A stretch of DNA of 64,000 nt. It comes from Atriophallophorus winterbourni. Its lineage: Eukaryota; Platyhelminthes; Trematoda; Plagiorchiida; Microphallidae. Within the stretch, counting starts at the first letter, position 1, and each line of letters starts with the position of its first letter. The stretch spans positions 62,001 through 126,000 of the forward strand of contig JACCGJ010018339.1 in NCBI GenBank assembly GCA_013407085.1, read 5' to 3'. Below, piece by piece: positions 1 to 11,968 of this stretch. The position numbers were made by a program, and so were the translations under genes. The notes below the pieces were generated by a model. It had not been told where the DNA came from. It was given only the letters and a program-made list of their open reading frames with translations, and did no database searches.

Positions 1-600
1 TTGCATCGAGTCCCTAGCTGGGCAGCCGCGGACATTTATTCAAACGTGCTAAGTAGCGATGTAGACTAGACTTCGGGAAAATGTTTTTTAGCTTCATGGT
101 GGTAAATTTCTTCACCTGTTTCCAGAAGGTTTATTTATTTATTTATTTATTTATTTATATCCTACAGATGTGTAGCGAGTTTTAAGGATGGTTTGGACCG
201 GATCTGGGGAAAGATTTTTCCTGAATACTTCCCCCAATTGTTATGCAAGATTAGTCAGTTCACCATTTTCAGAGTTATCTGGCAAATAAAGTAAATGTTA
301 CAGTTCTGTTTTAAACATAACTCTTCTTTAGCTGACCTCTCGCCGTAATCTCGAAGAGAAATTTATATTTATTTTTTCAGCATGATTCATAGGGAGGTGC
401 TTTCTAAATACAACCGGGATAATCTCTTGGCTACGCGATCGCCGAGGATATCCAACAAACAATAAGAAGAAACGTTTCGGCAGTGGTGGTTGCTTCTCTG
501 CAGCTTTTCACCGAAAGATATTCTGGACACTGGATTGGCTCGTTAGCCACTCACTGTCCTGTGCAACTGAACTAAATTGGACTCAACTGAACTGAATCTG
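1..600 (+). repeat. 3' end of CR1-like LINE, family with (CTGAA)n tail
   Basis: Corresponds to the C-terminal reverse-transcriptase ORF end and 3' untranslated region of the copy at 46.68-47.22 kb: shared blocks include agcgatgtagactagact, ggtggtaaattt, agctgacctctc and cgatcgccgaggatatcc. It ends in degenerate (CTGAA)n near 570-598. A (TTTA)n run at 130-158 replaces sequence present in the other copy. Non-coding remnant. Confidence 0.8.
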
Positions 601-606
601 GCAGCC

Positions 607-1404
607 TGTTTGAGTTCACGCTGCTTCCTGTTCGCTGATGATGTAAGGATTCTAGGAACCGACAGTAGAGATACGTTTATCTCTGATTTAGAAAAAGTAA
701 TAGAGTGGACATAGACCTGTGACTTGAGACTAAACTTGAGGAAGAGCTGTGTTCAGACGACTGATTTAGCGACAACCCAACTAGAAGTCGGCGAAGAAGC
801 TATCAGAATAGCTGCTGCTCAGAAAGTAAAGGATCTTGGTATTACTATTTTAGGAGATTTTAAGTGGGCTTCTCAATATGCCGAAGCTGCAAACAAGTCT
901 CGCAGAGAATTGTTCAGACTTCGCTCAGCGTTATCATGCCGAAAACCTTCAATCTTTTTTACCGTTATACAAAGTAGTCGTGCGGCCTCACTTGGAATAC
1001 TGTGTTCAATCCTAGGCACCGTACTTAAAAATGATATAGCATGTCTCGAAAGGGTCCAGCGCCTTGCGACTAGGATGGTTGAGATTCAGGCAGGAAAAAC
1101 CTATAAGGCAAGACTTAAGGACTTCGGTTTGTTATCACTGGAGAGACGGCGGCTGCGAGGTGACCTAATAGAAGCCTTCACGATTATAAAGGGTCTTACG
1201 GGTGATAATATTACTTAAATCCTTAAACTTGCCCATAAAGCAGCTTCAAGGCCAAATTCTATGAAACGTTTTAAGAGTAAACCCAGGTTGCTGGCACGTG
1301 AGCACTTTTTCAGCAACCGCGTGGTCAACTTCTGGAACAAGCTCCCAGATTGTATAGTAAACCTCCCAAATGTGTTGAGCTTTAAAAGGGAATTAGACGT
1401 TTAA
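607..1404 (+). pseudogene. CR1-like LINE reverse transcriptase, C-terminal fragment
   Basis: Begins with FADDVRILGTDS (the catalytic F/YADD box of the palm), passes a stop near 715, then is open 724-1218 with VKDLGITI, ELFRLRSALSCRKPS and LERVQRLATRM ... LLSLERRRLRGDLIEAF, the typical end of CR1-clade ORF2. LLAREHFFSNRVVNFWNK near 1288-1342 is the last conserved block. It has stops and frameshifts and is decayed. Confidence 0.85.
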
Positions 1405-1480
1405 TGGTCTATCATATTTCCGCACATTCTCTAATGAAACTATAAAAAAAACCTAAAAAAAACTGTTACATTTTTATCAG

Positions 1481-1590
1481 ATCTGTCTCGGCCTGGGCAA
1501 CCTGAAAACAAATTAGCTCACATGCAGTCTATGACTGTGTTCCACTTTGTCTCGACTAGGCTAGTGATTTCATACACCATACATTGTGCA
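1481..1590 (+). repeat. R retroposon, 5'-truncated copy
   Basis: Contains gcctgggcaacctga, cacatgcagtct, gactgtg and tttcatacaccataca in the same order as the full copies at 53.0 and 57.4 kb. It is an old, diverged copy. Confidence 0.7.
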
Positions 1591-1609
1591 CGCATATTAT
1601 TGCATTGTT

Positions 1610-2150
1610 TCCTGAATAGCTGACCTCTCACCGTGCTGGTGAAGAGAAACCATACCTTAATTTCCAGATATCCGGAAACAAGAACGTATGAAACTTACGA
1701 ACTGTAAACTCGATATTAAAGTGCTGGGTGCTCAACCGCATACCGTCGAAGGGAATCTGGGCGCGTGATTGGCTTTTAGCCACATCAGCCCTGTGCATCT
1801 TAAACTTGAAATTGAACGCAAACGCAGCTACAAATTCTGGGACCAAAGGACGACTTGAAAAACATCGTACGTACCTTCGCATACGACGAGGATACCAAAG
1901 AAAAATGAACCAACTTTGGCAGTGGTGGGCGCTCATTTGAAGCTTTCCACAGACGGAAATTCTGGACGCTCGATTGGCTTATCCCTTGGCGGCGCGATCG
2001 TCGAGGATATCGAAATCACGATAAGAAAAACGCTTTGGCAGTGGTGATTGCTTCTCTGCAGCTTTCCACCGAAATAAATTCTGGACGTTTGATTGGCTCG
2101 TTAGCCACATACTGTCCTGTGCAAACTGAACTGAGCTGAACTGAACTGAA
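1610..2150 (+). repeat. Stacked LINE 3' untranslated segments ending in (CTGAA)n
   Basis: Repeats agctgacctctcaccgt and later gcgatcgtcgaggatatc, tctctgcagctttccacc and gtcctgtgcaaactgaac from the CR1-like 3' end, arranged as two partial units, finishing with tgaactgaactgaa at about 2135-2150. No coding sequence. Confidence 0.7.
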
Positions 2151-2311
2151 AAATCAATTTGATAATAATGACCTCAAGACCGCTGGCAATTATTTAAGCA
2201 GAAAATACTTTTCCGGGACATCGCAATCCGAAATGAGCAACAACGCGTTTGTGGCTGAATAGAGATTTCTATATTCATGATATTGCAACCCGTTTCATTT
2301 CTAAATTACTG

Positions 2312-2468
2312 ATGACGGAAAAACTCATTTTCAATGGTGAACTTCGGGGAGAATCTTATGGTCAATCAAACGTATTCAAGCTAGACATGGATAGACGAAC
2401 ACAAATTTTGAATGGATGGAGTATATCAGAATGGAGGCAGTCTAATTCAGTTATCAACTTACCACCAG
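2312..2468 (+). CDS. Candidate first coding exon of the PCTAIRE-like kinase
   Basis: The open frame runs from 2237, and the first in-frame ATG at 2312 would start the protein MTEKLIFNGEL. It ends INLPP plus one base at a cag/gtagca donor. That phase-1 ending joins the phase-2 start of the next exon (GT AAT) to give PPGNFVSK, which is the main argument for it. No homology to the N-terminus of known PCTAIRE kinases is visible, the donor is not strong, and the piece lies only about 160 bases downstream of LINE 3' sequence. It could be a chance open frame. Confidence 0.35.
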
Positions 2469-3990
2469 GTAGCACTGATCATATTAATCGTTTATAATCA
2501 TTTTGTACCATTTTACTTGTGATATTGCCTTGTTTTTCTCCTATCACTTTGTTAAATATGATTTAAATACTTAATATATTCGGCTAATTCAAGCTGTAAA
2601 ATGATCCTAAATTTCTAAAATAAGTCAAAGTTGCGAACTTGTGAGCTATAATTAAAATAATCATCGAAAAAGTTAAAAGAAATCAACTAAATCTCTGAAA
2701 TAATCAAAAAAGATATTTGAAATTTAACTTTATAACGCGTTTTGTAGCTTTATTTTTTGGATGATCTTTTTTCATTTTACGGATTAGTTTTATTATTCTT
2801 CCGTTTCACGAGCTTTGCAATCGATTATTCCAACTTACAATCCAAATCGTCAAACGTTATTTCTACAACCTCGTTGGTTGTGGTTCTGCACAACGTTATC
2901 GTGAGATCCACCGCTGCATAATTCTCAGAGAGGGTATTTTCTTCTCAAAAGTATTGCCCATGAAAAAATAAAGATAATTTTAAATCTGGCAACATTGAAA
3001 CACGTGAAGCAATGCTGATTTGTTACTGTTAAGTGACTCAATCCGTGATTTCGTTCGATATATGCGAGAAGTTCCTCGCATATTATTGAGCAAGTTTTTC
3101 ACACGTTTCCTTCAATTGAAAATAAACTTTACATTTGTTCACTTTCTGTCGTATGGAAGAGAACGCTTGCTGATTTCCGCAACGGTAATTGTCGTTTTGC
3201 GTCATATATGCTAGAGTCTCATGCTACGAGTTGATGCGATTCCCAAAATCTGTGTATCATCTGAAAATCAATGTAAAAACTGAAATATATTTTCTATGTT
3301 GCTGTTAACCTCATTATAATTCACGTCATTAAAAGTATTAAAAACACATATCCAAGAACAACGGGTTCTACCTTATCTGATTAGATCTTTAGATTTAGTC
3401 GTTTAGAGCCAGTTCTGCGAGCTTTCATATATTGTTTACAAACATATTTTTATCTTAAATTTGCTTATTGAAAAGTCTACTCCGTGATTTTAAATTCTAA
3501 TAAAAAGTTTAGTTCGGAATAATTCAAAAACATTTCAGTAAAATTACAAATGAGCGTAGACAGCAGTGTGCATTCAGCATGGATTTGCTTAGCTGACTAT
3601 CTTTGTAAAGCCGATCTGTATTGTTTTTCTTATGTATAGATGATATGATAAAAGTATATTAGGGTTTTCCACATGGAAAATGTTGTATGGCAGTATGTAC
3701 ACACAGGCACGTGATAAACCAAATTGTATTCATCAAACATTAACAGTGATTTATAATATTGGGCAAAGGAAGGTGTAATATTCGATCAATCAAAATATTC
3801 CTAAGTTTGTAGTCACATAGGTACAGACAGACTTATCTGGCATGTCCATGTCGTTGGTCATAACATAAACCTCCATATTTGTCTTCTATTATAAATGGTC
3901 AGTTTCACTGCCCCATGTTAGCATCCGTTTTTCGCATTCGCTGCAAAGCACTATCATTGTCTTTAAAGTCAGTTTGTTGTCGCCACTGAT
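2469..3990. other. Intron sequence, nothing recognised
   Basis: AT-rich, no open frame above chance, no repeat matched elsewhere in the window. Confidence 0.5.
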
Positions 3991-3999
3991 CTGGTATTT

Positions 4000-4145
4000 C
4001 AAACATAATTTTAAAGTCCCACCTTTTACCATCTTTCAGAATTTTAAGTTTTTCATGTTCATAGCAGTTAAGAATTCGGTACATGCTACCGGTGTAATAC
4101 TCTCTCTGTCGATTATGATGAGCATGATTATGATAATTGTTGAAA
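4000..4145 (+). repeat. RTE LINE 3' end remnant
   Basis: Shares the blocks agtcccacctttt, atctttcagaattttaa, gcagttaagaattcggtac and gctaccggtgta, then a GAT-rich tail, with the extreme 3' end of the RTE element at 52627-52750 (minus strand there). It is a 5'-truncated plus-strand insertion lacking coding sequence. Confidence 0.65.
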
Positions 4146-4716
4146 AAATATTTGCTAATCTATCTAACACTCACAACACCAAACCAAACGACTTCGCTAA
4201 ACCTGAACCATGTATATGGGCAATTGTTTTACTGGTATATAATAACTTTCTCCAAAAGTGATAATAATAGAGAATCTTAGAATGTTCATACTGATCCTCA
4301 AGTCAAGGATAAACTGCAGCTTATTATTAATGAAACGTGGCCTCGGGAGTAAGCACCAATGGCTGTTCTGTACTCAAGCAATATAACAAATAATCTGGAT
4401 CCGTGTTCCCCATTACAGCATACGAATCAGATATAATTGGTATTTTATAGTTGTGAAGACTGCTATTGACGCATAGCAAAAAAGCTCTTGATAACGTTGT
4501 GTGGAACAATATGTAATAATTTCACGCCTCGTTGAATTTTAAAAGCTTTTATATTTAACCAATTGATATCAACGAATCTCCCTATATGCTAGGTTATGAA
4601 ATTAGAAGATTTTCCTGATCAATGAATTTTTAATTTGATGTCATATTATCATTTTGTCACAAAATGAAGCTTTCTCATAAAATAGAACATGTTCAATTTT
4701 CGTATTCCTTCAGTAA

Positions 4717-5060
4717 ATCCACTCAGAACTCAGAACTCAGAACTCAGAAAATTGTATGGTAGAAAAAGCATTAAGCTTAAAAATAACCGTAGGATGACAA
4801 GGTATATGGAACATATAAAAATATATAAAAAATATAAAATATCTCAAAAATCAATAGGGACATTCGTATACCGCATGGTTCGTCATAAACTCATCAAGTT
4901 TGGAAGCAAAAACCTCAACAGATTCTGATCGTGTGATTTCTTCAGGCAAATAGTTCCAAGTGAAACAAATTCTTACGGAAAAAAATTACGACGTATATCC
5001 AATCCACATTTAGCTAACTTCAACAAACTGAAAATTACAATTTCGTGGATCATTTATTTG
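4717..5060 (-). repeat. CR1-like LINE 3' end with (TTCTGAG)n tail
   Basis: On the minus strand it encodes LAKCGLDIRRNFFSVRICF, TWNYLPEEITRSESVEV and ASKLDEFMTN, the FFSxRV..WN.LP end of CR1 ORF2. It then has a short untranslated region ending in four tandem TTCTGAG units (plus strand 4717-4747). Nearly identical to an opposite-strand copy at 59.57-59.79 kb. Confidence 0.8.
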
Positions 5061-6011
5061 ATTCCAATTAAAAACAAAACGTGTTACGTTTGTTGTTTCA
5101 TATATCATCATTTTCTTCCATCAATTCCTGGATTTCCTCTTTCCAAGTTTTCTTAAACCAACACTGCCTGGCTTATGATAAATATTGTGATCAACATATT
5201 TGAGATGATAAGTTTGTTTGCGGAACCATAATATATTCTTAAGAAAAATGTTATTAATTTTCAATACCCGCAATCGGAATTCAGCTGTTTATATTATGCT
5301 GGAATGTAAGTATCTAAGATGACGTAGGCTAACTTCTAACGGATAAACGGGTGTGGGAGTAACGTAAATAAAATAAAATATAATTCACCTGAAATTGTGA
5401 TTGCATTTGCCTTTTAAATGTACTGCACTTAATAATTTTATCCATCAATCCAATAGTACCGTCTCACTCGAGACTCAGTCTATTACTATTAAATCGAGAT
5501 GTCAGTAATATCTCCTGATTGACTGAAATTGTTCATGTACGTGATTCTAATTCTGCCATGATAGTTATCAAAGTGCGTTCCCTATTACGTTTGGGGGGAC
5601 TGGTAATAACATTTTATTTGCAGATGTACGATACTTTTCAAATGGTTACTCCATCAATTCATTTCTTAGCAACAGTTACAATAAACACAAAACAAATTCA
5701 TATATTTAGTGGACTTCTAGGTAACATAATGATATATAGAAACGAACTAACATGCACAGGCTAATCTGATTACTTCACATATTGGTGTAATTTCACCTTC
5801 GATTTCAAATGCAATTTTATTACTGACGCCTATTTCACACAAATCTGTTCATGTTTGAGTGTAATGTTTGTTTTATCTGAAAAACCACGAGTCCTAAACA
5901 ATCTACCCTCTTCGATGAGTGAGAACTCTATGTTATGTTTACACACAAAACAACATTTTTACTTGTTTAAAAGAACAACATAATATCATTGTCCATTATC
6001 TATTTTTTCAG
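5061..6011. other. Intron sequence, nothing recognised
   Basis: AT-rich; no repeat, RNA gene or coding signal supported. It ends with the polypyrimidine tract and acceptor of the exon at 6012. Confidence 0.5.
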
Positions 6012-6445
6012 GTAATTTTGTATCAAAATCTAAAACAGACAATGGAGATATGAAACATGAAAAAATATCTAAGCAGAAATTAAAGAAAAACAAGAGGATT
6101 ATAAAACAACCCTTCGCAAAAAGTTCAAACATTTCTGAGGATGCAGTAAATTTAGGGGCTCCAATTAGAATCATCGACCGATGGTACTCACTAGATCGAC
6201 TCTCTTCTGAAGTTAACGCAGAAAAAACAGATAAATTTCAAGAGAAAAACATGGAAGCTTTCTTGCATCCTGTTCGAAGCTGTTCAACAATGAACGGGTT
6301 CCTTGAGAATCAAGCGAAAGTTTCAAACCGATGTCATCCTGACTCAAATTTGAATCACGTCCATGTGAGCACAATGAAAACGCATCACCATCCACATGAA
6401 CCCATTGAAGCAACAACTGTTTCAAGTTTAGAAACACCACTACGA
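6012..6445 (+). CDS. Kinase gene, N-terminal extension exon
   Basis: The exon is bounded by a strong acceptor (tattttttcag) and a gtaagc donor. It is open over 144 codons, phase 1 in and phase 0 out. The product is basic at first (KISKQKLKKNKR), then has IDRWYSLDRLSSE and a His-rich stretch (MKTHHHPHEP). No known domain is recognised. PCTAIRE kinases carry poorly conserved, phosphorylated N-terminal extensions, and this position upstream of the kinase exons fits. Assignment to the kinase gene rests on strand, order and splice phase rather than homology. Confidence 0.7.
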
Positions 6446-7675
6446 GTAAGCGTAAGAATGTTTGTTATATTAGACTCAATTTAAGTAAACTTTGTTTTAT
6501 GCGCATCCATTTTACTGCGGCACACTGAGCCTAATGCTAGATTCACTACATATTAATATTAGACAGAGTTTTTAACGCAAAAAGAGGCATCAATTATTTA
6601 CTAGCACAAGCTTCTCACCAGTCTTTATACTAGCATTCGCCTCGCGTAACAATGGACAATAATGTCTACAGTAAGATTTAAGTACAGAATACTTTAGAGC
6701 GGAAAAGAAGTATCAACTCGCAAACATCTATCCTTCTTCAGATTTTAAAGCCATAGTTAGTCTGTTAAAATATGTAATGCACTTAAAATGGCTTTGGTAC
6801 CTTGAGCATGATGGTTTTATCCATATAACTGTTAAAAGTTCAGACTCTAATGGAAACAGTTGTGTATGAAAACTCTCTTATAATGATGCTTGTTTCTTTT
6901 TCTGCTTACTTGTATTCTTGCTTTCATGCACGCTGATGAAATAATTTTATAAATGTTTAAAAGATCATATGCACCAGGTATTGAAGAAGCATAATTTTCC
7001 ACTAAGAAATTCAGTCGTTAAACGAACCGATTCTCAGTGGCATTCGATTTTCATTTATCATGCTCACTCTCAGAAGAATCATTCAAATGTTTTGAGAAAC
7101 TTAAAATTAGATAAATAAGATTATATTAAATTCCACATGCATGCACCAATTACATTTGATCCAAAAATCAATGAAGTTCATCTGTTTTTTATCGATGTGC
7201 TTGTGATCACTATGATAAAGTTGTTATAGTTGAACCAAGCCAAGCAATGTGAACGCACTTTGTTAACGTATTCAATTTCTTTATCGATTAAAGTTAGCAC
7301 ATACTTGACCTTTTTAAAAGTGTCCGGTTGAGTAACACGACTGTAACCATTACAGCCGCGATTGTCGTTTATTTGAGTTAACAAAATCTGCTTTCGACAA
7401 CATTGACTTGCTTGGTGTCGATAGAACTTAGCCTCCCGTCAATATAATGTTTGTTGCGATTGCGAATTTCGTGTTATTTTTAAATCATAACAATCAAATT
7501 TACGTTCACCCGAAATTGTTATACTCACGAAGCTGCTGAGAAGTGCATGTGATGGAAACGTGTACGTCATCATTTCACACCAGAGTTATCAGTTATGATC
7601 GATTGATTCAACATCATTGCCAGAATGGAACCGGAATTCGGTAAACCGAAAAAAATATAATTGATTTAATGTATT
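6446..7675. other. Intron sequence, nothing recognised
   Basis: No repeat matched within the window and no coding frame supported. Confidence 0.5.
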
Positions 7676-8380
7676 GTGGTGCTCACATCACCATCCCTTA
7701 CACACCAAAGGGGATGGGGATGCGAATGCGTACACCAACATATATTAGTCATTTGTAAGCGCCTCGGGCGTTTGACCAAGAATCACTTTGTGAATCTGTA
7801 TTTGAACATGGTGGTCTATCTAACAGTGGCATAAAAGTATACCTTTTCATTACCACTGTTTCAAGGCTCACTGAACCCGATCTTACTTGACCACGAATCA
7901 TTATATGATTCTGTGTTTGTAGATCGTGGTTCGTTGTACGAACCCTGTGCAACAGTGGCATTCAATTATAACATTGTTTACCATTTATCCACTGTTTCAA
8001 GGCTCACTGAACCTAATCTTACTGTCTCCACCTGATGACAGGAAACAGCCAGAAACCGGTATATATATTTGCACAATCTGAACTAGATATGGTTCCGTTC
8101 AACATAAACAACATGAGAAGGGGGTACAAATAGGGTAGAAACAGTGAGAGGGGAACAGTGGGTATCTTTTTTGTCCATTTACACACATCATTTTTTGAAT
8201 TTTTTTGAATTTTTTTTAACTAAAATTTTTGAACAACAGAAAATGTCAGGGAGTAATAGAGATGATGCACTCTTTCCATTGATGCCGGTTCAGAAGGTCA
8301 GCAGGCCAGAAACCGGTAGTGGAGTGTAATTTCGGGGGATGTGAGCAACACATCACTTTGATCATCCATTGAAGTTTAAA
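7676..8380 (+). repeat. Penelope-like terminal repeat remnants, family B, tandem units
   Basis: Two partial direct units share cgaatca...gattctgt.tttg, cgtggtt, aacagtggcat and actgtttcaaggctcactga (around 7775-7900 and 7889-8030). They lead into a hammerhead-like core with the palindrome ACCGGT at about 8055; a second decayed core lies near 8318. The same blocks occur at 33.0-33.44 and 34.33-34.61 kb. Attribution to Penelope-like elements rests on the hammerhead and on known PLE terminal structure. Confidence 0.65.
8032..8061 (+). ncRNA. Decayed hammerhead ribozyme motif, family B
   Basis: CTGATGA at 8032-8038, a short stem II region around loop AAACA, GAAA at 8052-8055 and CCGGTA. Upstream CTCCAC would pair with the family's GTGGAG, but here that side is replaced by TA repeats, so stem I is lost. 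Probably inactive. Confidence 0.5.
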
Positions 8381-9329
8381 ATTCCCATTGATCTTTTACA
8401 CACCTTTGCGCAGTGCGGAGTAATTTCCTCAGCCTAATACGTCTAAATTATCAAATGCTGGACGAAAAAAGCAATTGAATATTGATCGCGTACCTTAATT
8501 AAAATCTTATATGTAGCAACACTTGACAACAAGAAGTTTGTTAGCTAGAGTTAGCTCATCCTAATTTCAGCCGCACTTCATTTGATGTAATGGTAACACA
8601 TCCCAATTTCTTATCGAGAGTAAAATTAAACAAACTTGAAGACCATACGTATAATATTTCATTGAAGACATAGAACGGCTTCAACGATGCGTACTTCAAT
8701 TGATATTTGGTTTTTATATTTGGTGAAGCTTTAATTCGAAACGTCAATCGTGGTTTATGTAACTTTTTTTAAAGACTTCCTGGTAGATTCACCCGTTTTA
8801 TCCGCTTTGTTTACTGTGCTTCGTCTTATCAAACCTGTTCATCAGTTCTTTCAAAAATTTTGTACATCACTCATTCATTGGGCTTTTCGAAGCTCACGGA
8901 GTATTTAACAAAACAAATTCCTTTGCTCGACACGTCGCTCTTATAACTGTGTTCTACTGCTCACACACGACATATTTTGATGAGTATAATGTTACAATGG
9001 ATTGTTCGCAAAAGCGATAAATAATTCTTTCCGTGTCTATATTTAATTTTGCCACCTAAATTAGTTTCATGGGCTATAGATAGTTGATTGTTTATCACAC
9101 CCTGACCTCTTTTATTTCACTTATTTTTATTTCTGGTTGTTTTTGGAAAAATAAATTAGAATTTAAGTGTCACTTGTATCTGTTGAGATACCTTTATTTT
9201 CGTATATAAAACCTTGCCTAACGCATAGTTTATTCTCTATGAACCATTGAATGATACATACATTATTTCGTGAAATTTAAATTCCAATTATCATTCCATC
9301 ACGTTTTGTGTAATCTATTTTATTACCAG
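8381..9329. other. Intron sequence, nothing recognised
   Basis: AT-rich. No coding or repeat signal supported, ending at the acceptor before 9330. Confidence 0.5.
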
Positions 9330-9446
9330 CTGAACAATACACTGCTGAATAAAAACAAATCTCAGGATGAATTGATATCGAGCTTATCTCCGGCGGACAA
9401 ACTGGGCCCGAACTGCGTGTCGAAAAGGGAGCAGAGGCATACCACG
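9330..9446 (+). CDS. Kinase gene exon, linker before the kinase domain
   Basis: A 39-codon exon between the acceptor tattaccag and donor gtaagc, phase 0 at both ends. It encodes LNNTLLNKNKSQDELISS, then LSPADKLGPN. The short LS-PAD stretch is reminiscent of the conserved RLSLPADIRLP segment that precedes the kinase domain in vertebrate PCTAIRE kinases; this is a weak match and is offered as inference. It is followed after only 83 bases by the exon that starts the kinase domain. Confidence 0.8.
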
Positions 9447-9529
9447 GTAAGCTAAAACTCGCTCAACACTGAGCTAAATCAAATAATTCGCAAAGTCATT
9501 TCTATTTGACTAAAATAAATCGTTTTTAG

Positions 9530-9586
9530 ATCACTAAAGGATACGGGAAACCAGAATCTTACAAGAAATTGGATTTAGTAGGAGAA
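9530..9586 (+). CDS. Kinase gene exon, start of the kinase domain
   Basis: A 19-codon exon between acceptor cgtttttag and donor gtgagt, phase 0 at both ends. It encodes YGKPESYKKLDLVGE, aligning with FGKLETYIKLDKLGE of vertebrate PCTAIRE kinases. The glycine loop is split by the intron: GE here and GTYATV at the start of the next exon. Confidence 0.92.
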
Positions 9587-9851
9587 GTGAGTTGTTCTCG
9601 TTGGTATATTTTAGTTTTAACATCGCTTCGCATCTTGGACTTTGCCTACAGCTTGGCTGAATTGAAATAACTATTTCGCTTTATTTTATACATCATTTCT
9701 TGGAGAAACATCAAAAAGCGTTGATGGTATTATTGTCACTAAATTACCACGAATGGTCTAGTTTTGTTCGCTAGTAAAGCGCTCGTGGATAATTATTAAA
9801 CAGTGGCCCACATATAAGATGTAGGGAGACTATTTATTTGCCATGCCATAC

Positions 9852-10530
9852 TGTAGCGAGTGAAGAGTTGGGGAGAGAAGCCGAAAGTGTTTGCATCAGG
9901 TCATTTCAGGACAACGAGTCGCAGCTGGCGCATATCTGGCCAATTGTTACATTTCGGTTCAACAATAACCACGTAATTCCCCGCGGTGCACACTCACACA
10001 TTGATTGTCTCGATTCCTCCCTGAGGTCAATCCATCCAACGCTAATCGCGTTCACCCACGATTCCCGCATCACAACAGAAGACGCTTGATCGAAGGCGTT
10101 TATTACGCACAAGACAAATAAGGAAACACGATTATTTTATGTAGGAAAACAAGCAATCACAACGGTGATCCACAACATGTCTGTCCCTGGTTGTCACTTC
10201 GATCTGATTTGTCAGTCGATTTCGTGCCAACCGGTACACTTCACACCCTCGCCACGCAGGGTTTGTTTGACCGACAATGACGAATTGCATATCGTTTGTA
10301 CATCTCATACTTCCGAAGATGTTGTCGGTCGAACCGTTCAAATGCAATCAATCCGAAAACCGAAATATTACGCGTTTGCAACTGTCGTCGTCGATCTTTT
10401 CGGCGCTTCTTGCTCTTGTGTTGTATCTGAGTGTGGAGTTCTGCATATCATTCGAAAGCTCATGATTAATGCTCATTGCGAATGCGCTTTGCACCTTCAC
10501 AAGACGACACAATGGTATTCACCATGGCAG
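9852..10530 (+). repeat. Unclassified ~650-bp interspersed repeat, copy 1
   Basis: Collinear with 31363-32010: both start TGTAG, then share agagaagccg, catatctggc/cacatctggc, caacgctaatcgcg, tacgcacaagacaaataa, accgacaatgacgaattgc and atatcgttt. A TATA-like ttttatgtagg is central. It could be a solo LTR (TG...CA ends, TATA-like box), but no flanking duplication was found. Open frames on both strands here are not supported as genes because the second copy breaks them. Confidence 0.65.
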
Positions 10531-11758
10531 CAGCTTAGGAGGTAGATTGGTAAATGTTGGTAAACACAAAAATTCGTAATTACATTAACCTGTTAAAAAT
10601 TAATTCGGTCGTTCCATACCGTGAGATGTAGTATCGAAACTTTGTAGTAGACGAAGTAAGAGAGGCTTTCGAATTAATTCACTGTGGTAAGTTACAATAA
10701 GAAATTTGGCTAAAAATTATAAATTTGTCACCGGAATTTATGTAATGATTGAAATAATGCATCCTTACTGTGCTCTTAATCTAATCGATAACATAATTGA
10801 CGCTGTCGTGTGCTAGGCATGCAGTTAAAAGCGTTTTTAATTTAGCACAGTTACACAAATGGTACAAAATATACGGATGTACGAATTAAGTCTTCACACA
10901 CTCGTGAATCGTAGCAATAATTATCCTACAAATTTGTAATGATTTTATACCTCTCCAGAACCAGTGAGACCCGATTTATGTATTAATCAACAGCTGAAAA
11001 ATAGCTATAAATATTCTACCTTCATCCATTCGTCTTATGTAACTCAAATGCTCACATTTTCAAGATTCAAGATTTATGCTGATAAAAGCAAATAGCTTTA
11101 CAATACCTTAGGATATAAGTATAAAACGATTCTTACTTTCATGTTTACATCCGTGTGGTTTATAAGAGAAGTAAAAATAATTCTAAGTTTCACATGGAGT
11201 GGGTAATATGTCGGGTAATATGTGGATTTCGCTATGACAATAACTTTAAAGTCCCACGTGACTTAACACCTGCTTGAAGGTTATCATCTACCACATACTT
11301 TAATCAGCATTTGAAAAGGAATTGTTTCAATTATTCGTTGTTGTTCCAATCACAAATGCCTGCTCACGCAGCACCACTTATCGATCCATTTGTCGCTCTT
11401 AATTGCAACTAAATTGGATTCTGGGTAAACAAAGCGGAATTCCATTTCCAATGCACAGACATGGAGTGAATAAAAATGCAAAAGTCCGCATTGCGCTTTT
11501 GTGATAAACCTGTAAGACTCGTCTAATTCAAATCTGATTTTGGCAAATAAACGTTTTTGTTTGACTCAATGAGCATCTATCACTTTAAAAGAAAAAAAGC
11601 CTACCTACTGATATTAAGCACGATCGTCGCTTTTGATGTCTTGCCCTTTTTTGTACTTTAAAAATAAATCAACGTAGATGCCTTTGAAACAAGTAAATCT
11701 ACTGTTCCCGTGGGTGCAAAATCATTAATTTCTCCTTTTTCATCTGATTTTGCCCCAG
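10531..11758. other. Intron sequence, nothing recognised
   Basis: No repeat matched and no coding frame supported up to the acceptor at 11758. Confidence 0.5.
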
Positions 11759-11968
11759 GGCACATATGCAACCGTGTTTAAGGGTTATAGCACGCTTCTT
11801 CAAAAGACCGTGGCGTTGAAAGAAATTCGGATGGAGAAAACCGAAGGAGTGCCTTGTACGGCACTTCGAGAAATCAGTCTTCTTCGTGACCTCCGACATG
11901 CAAACATCGTGACTTTACATGACGTGATCTACTCGAATGATTCTTTGACCTTAGTCTTTGAGTATGTG
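11759..11968 (+). CDS. Kinase gene exon, N-lobe with PCTALRE helix
   Basis: A 70-codon exon between acceptor tgccccag and donor gtaagc, phase 0 at both ends. It contains the glycine loop remainder GTYATVFKG, the ATP-binding Lys in VALKEI, the cyclin-contacting C-helix [11 protein letters not shown] and the hinge LTLVFEYV. Family members mostly read PCTAIRE; here Ile is replaced by Leu. Open frame continues past the donor for about 120 codons of intron by chance, so a naive gene finder could extend it wrongly. Confidence 0.96.

Noticed and set aside
5986..6440. Minus-strand open frames opposite the 6012-6445 exon
   Set aside because: They overlap a plus-strand exon with strong splice borders and show no recognisable protein of their own.
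9838..10545. Overlapping open frames on both strands suggesting a gene
   Set aside because: The region is a repeat also present at 31363-32010, where the frames are broken.
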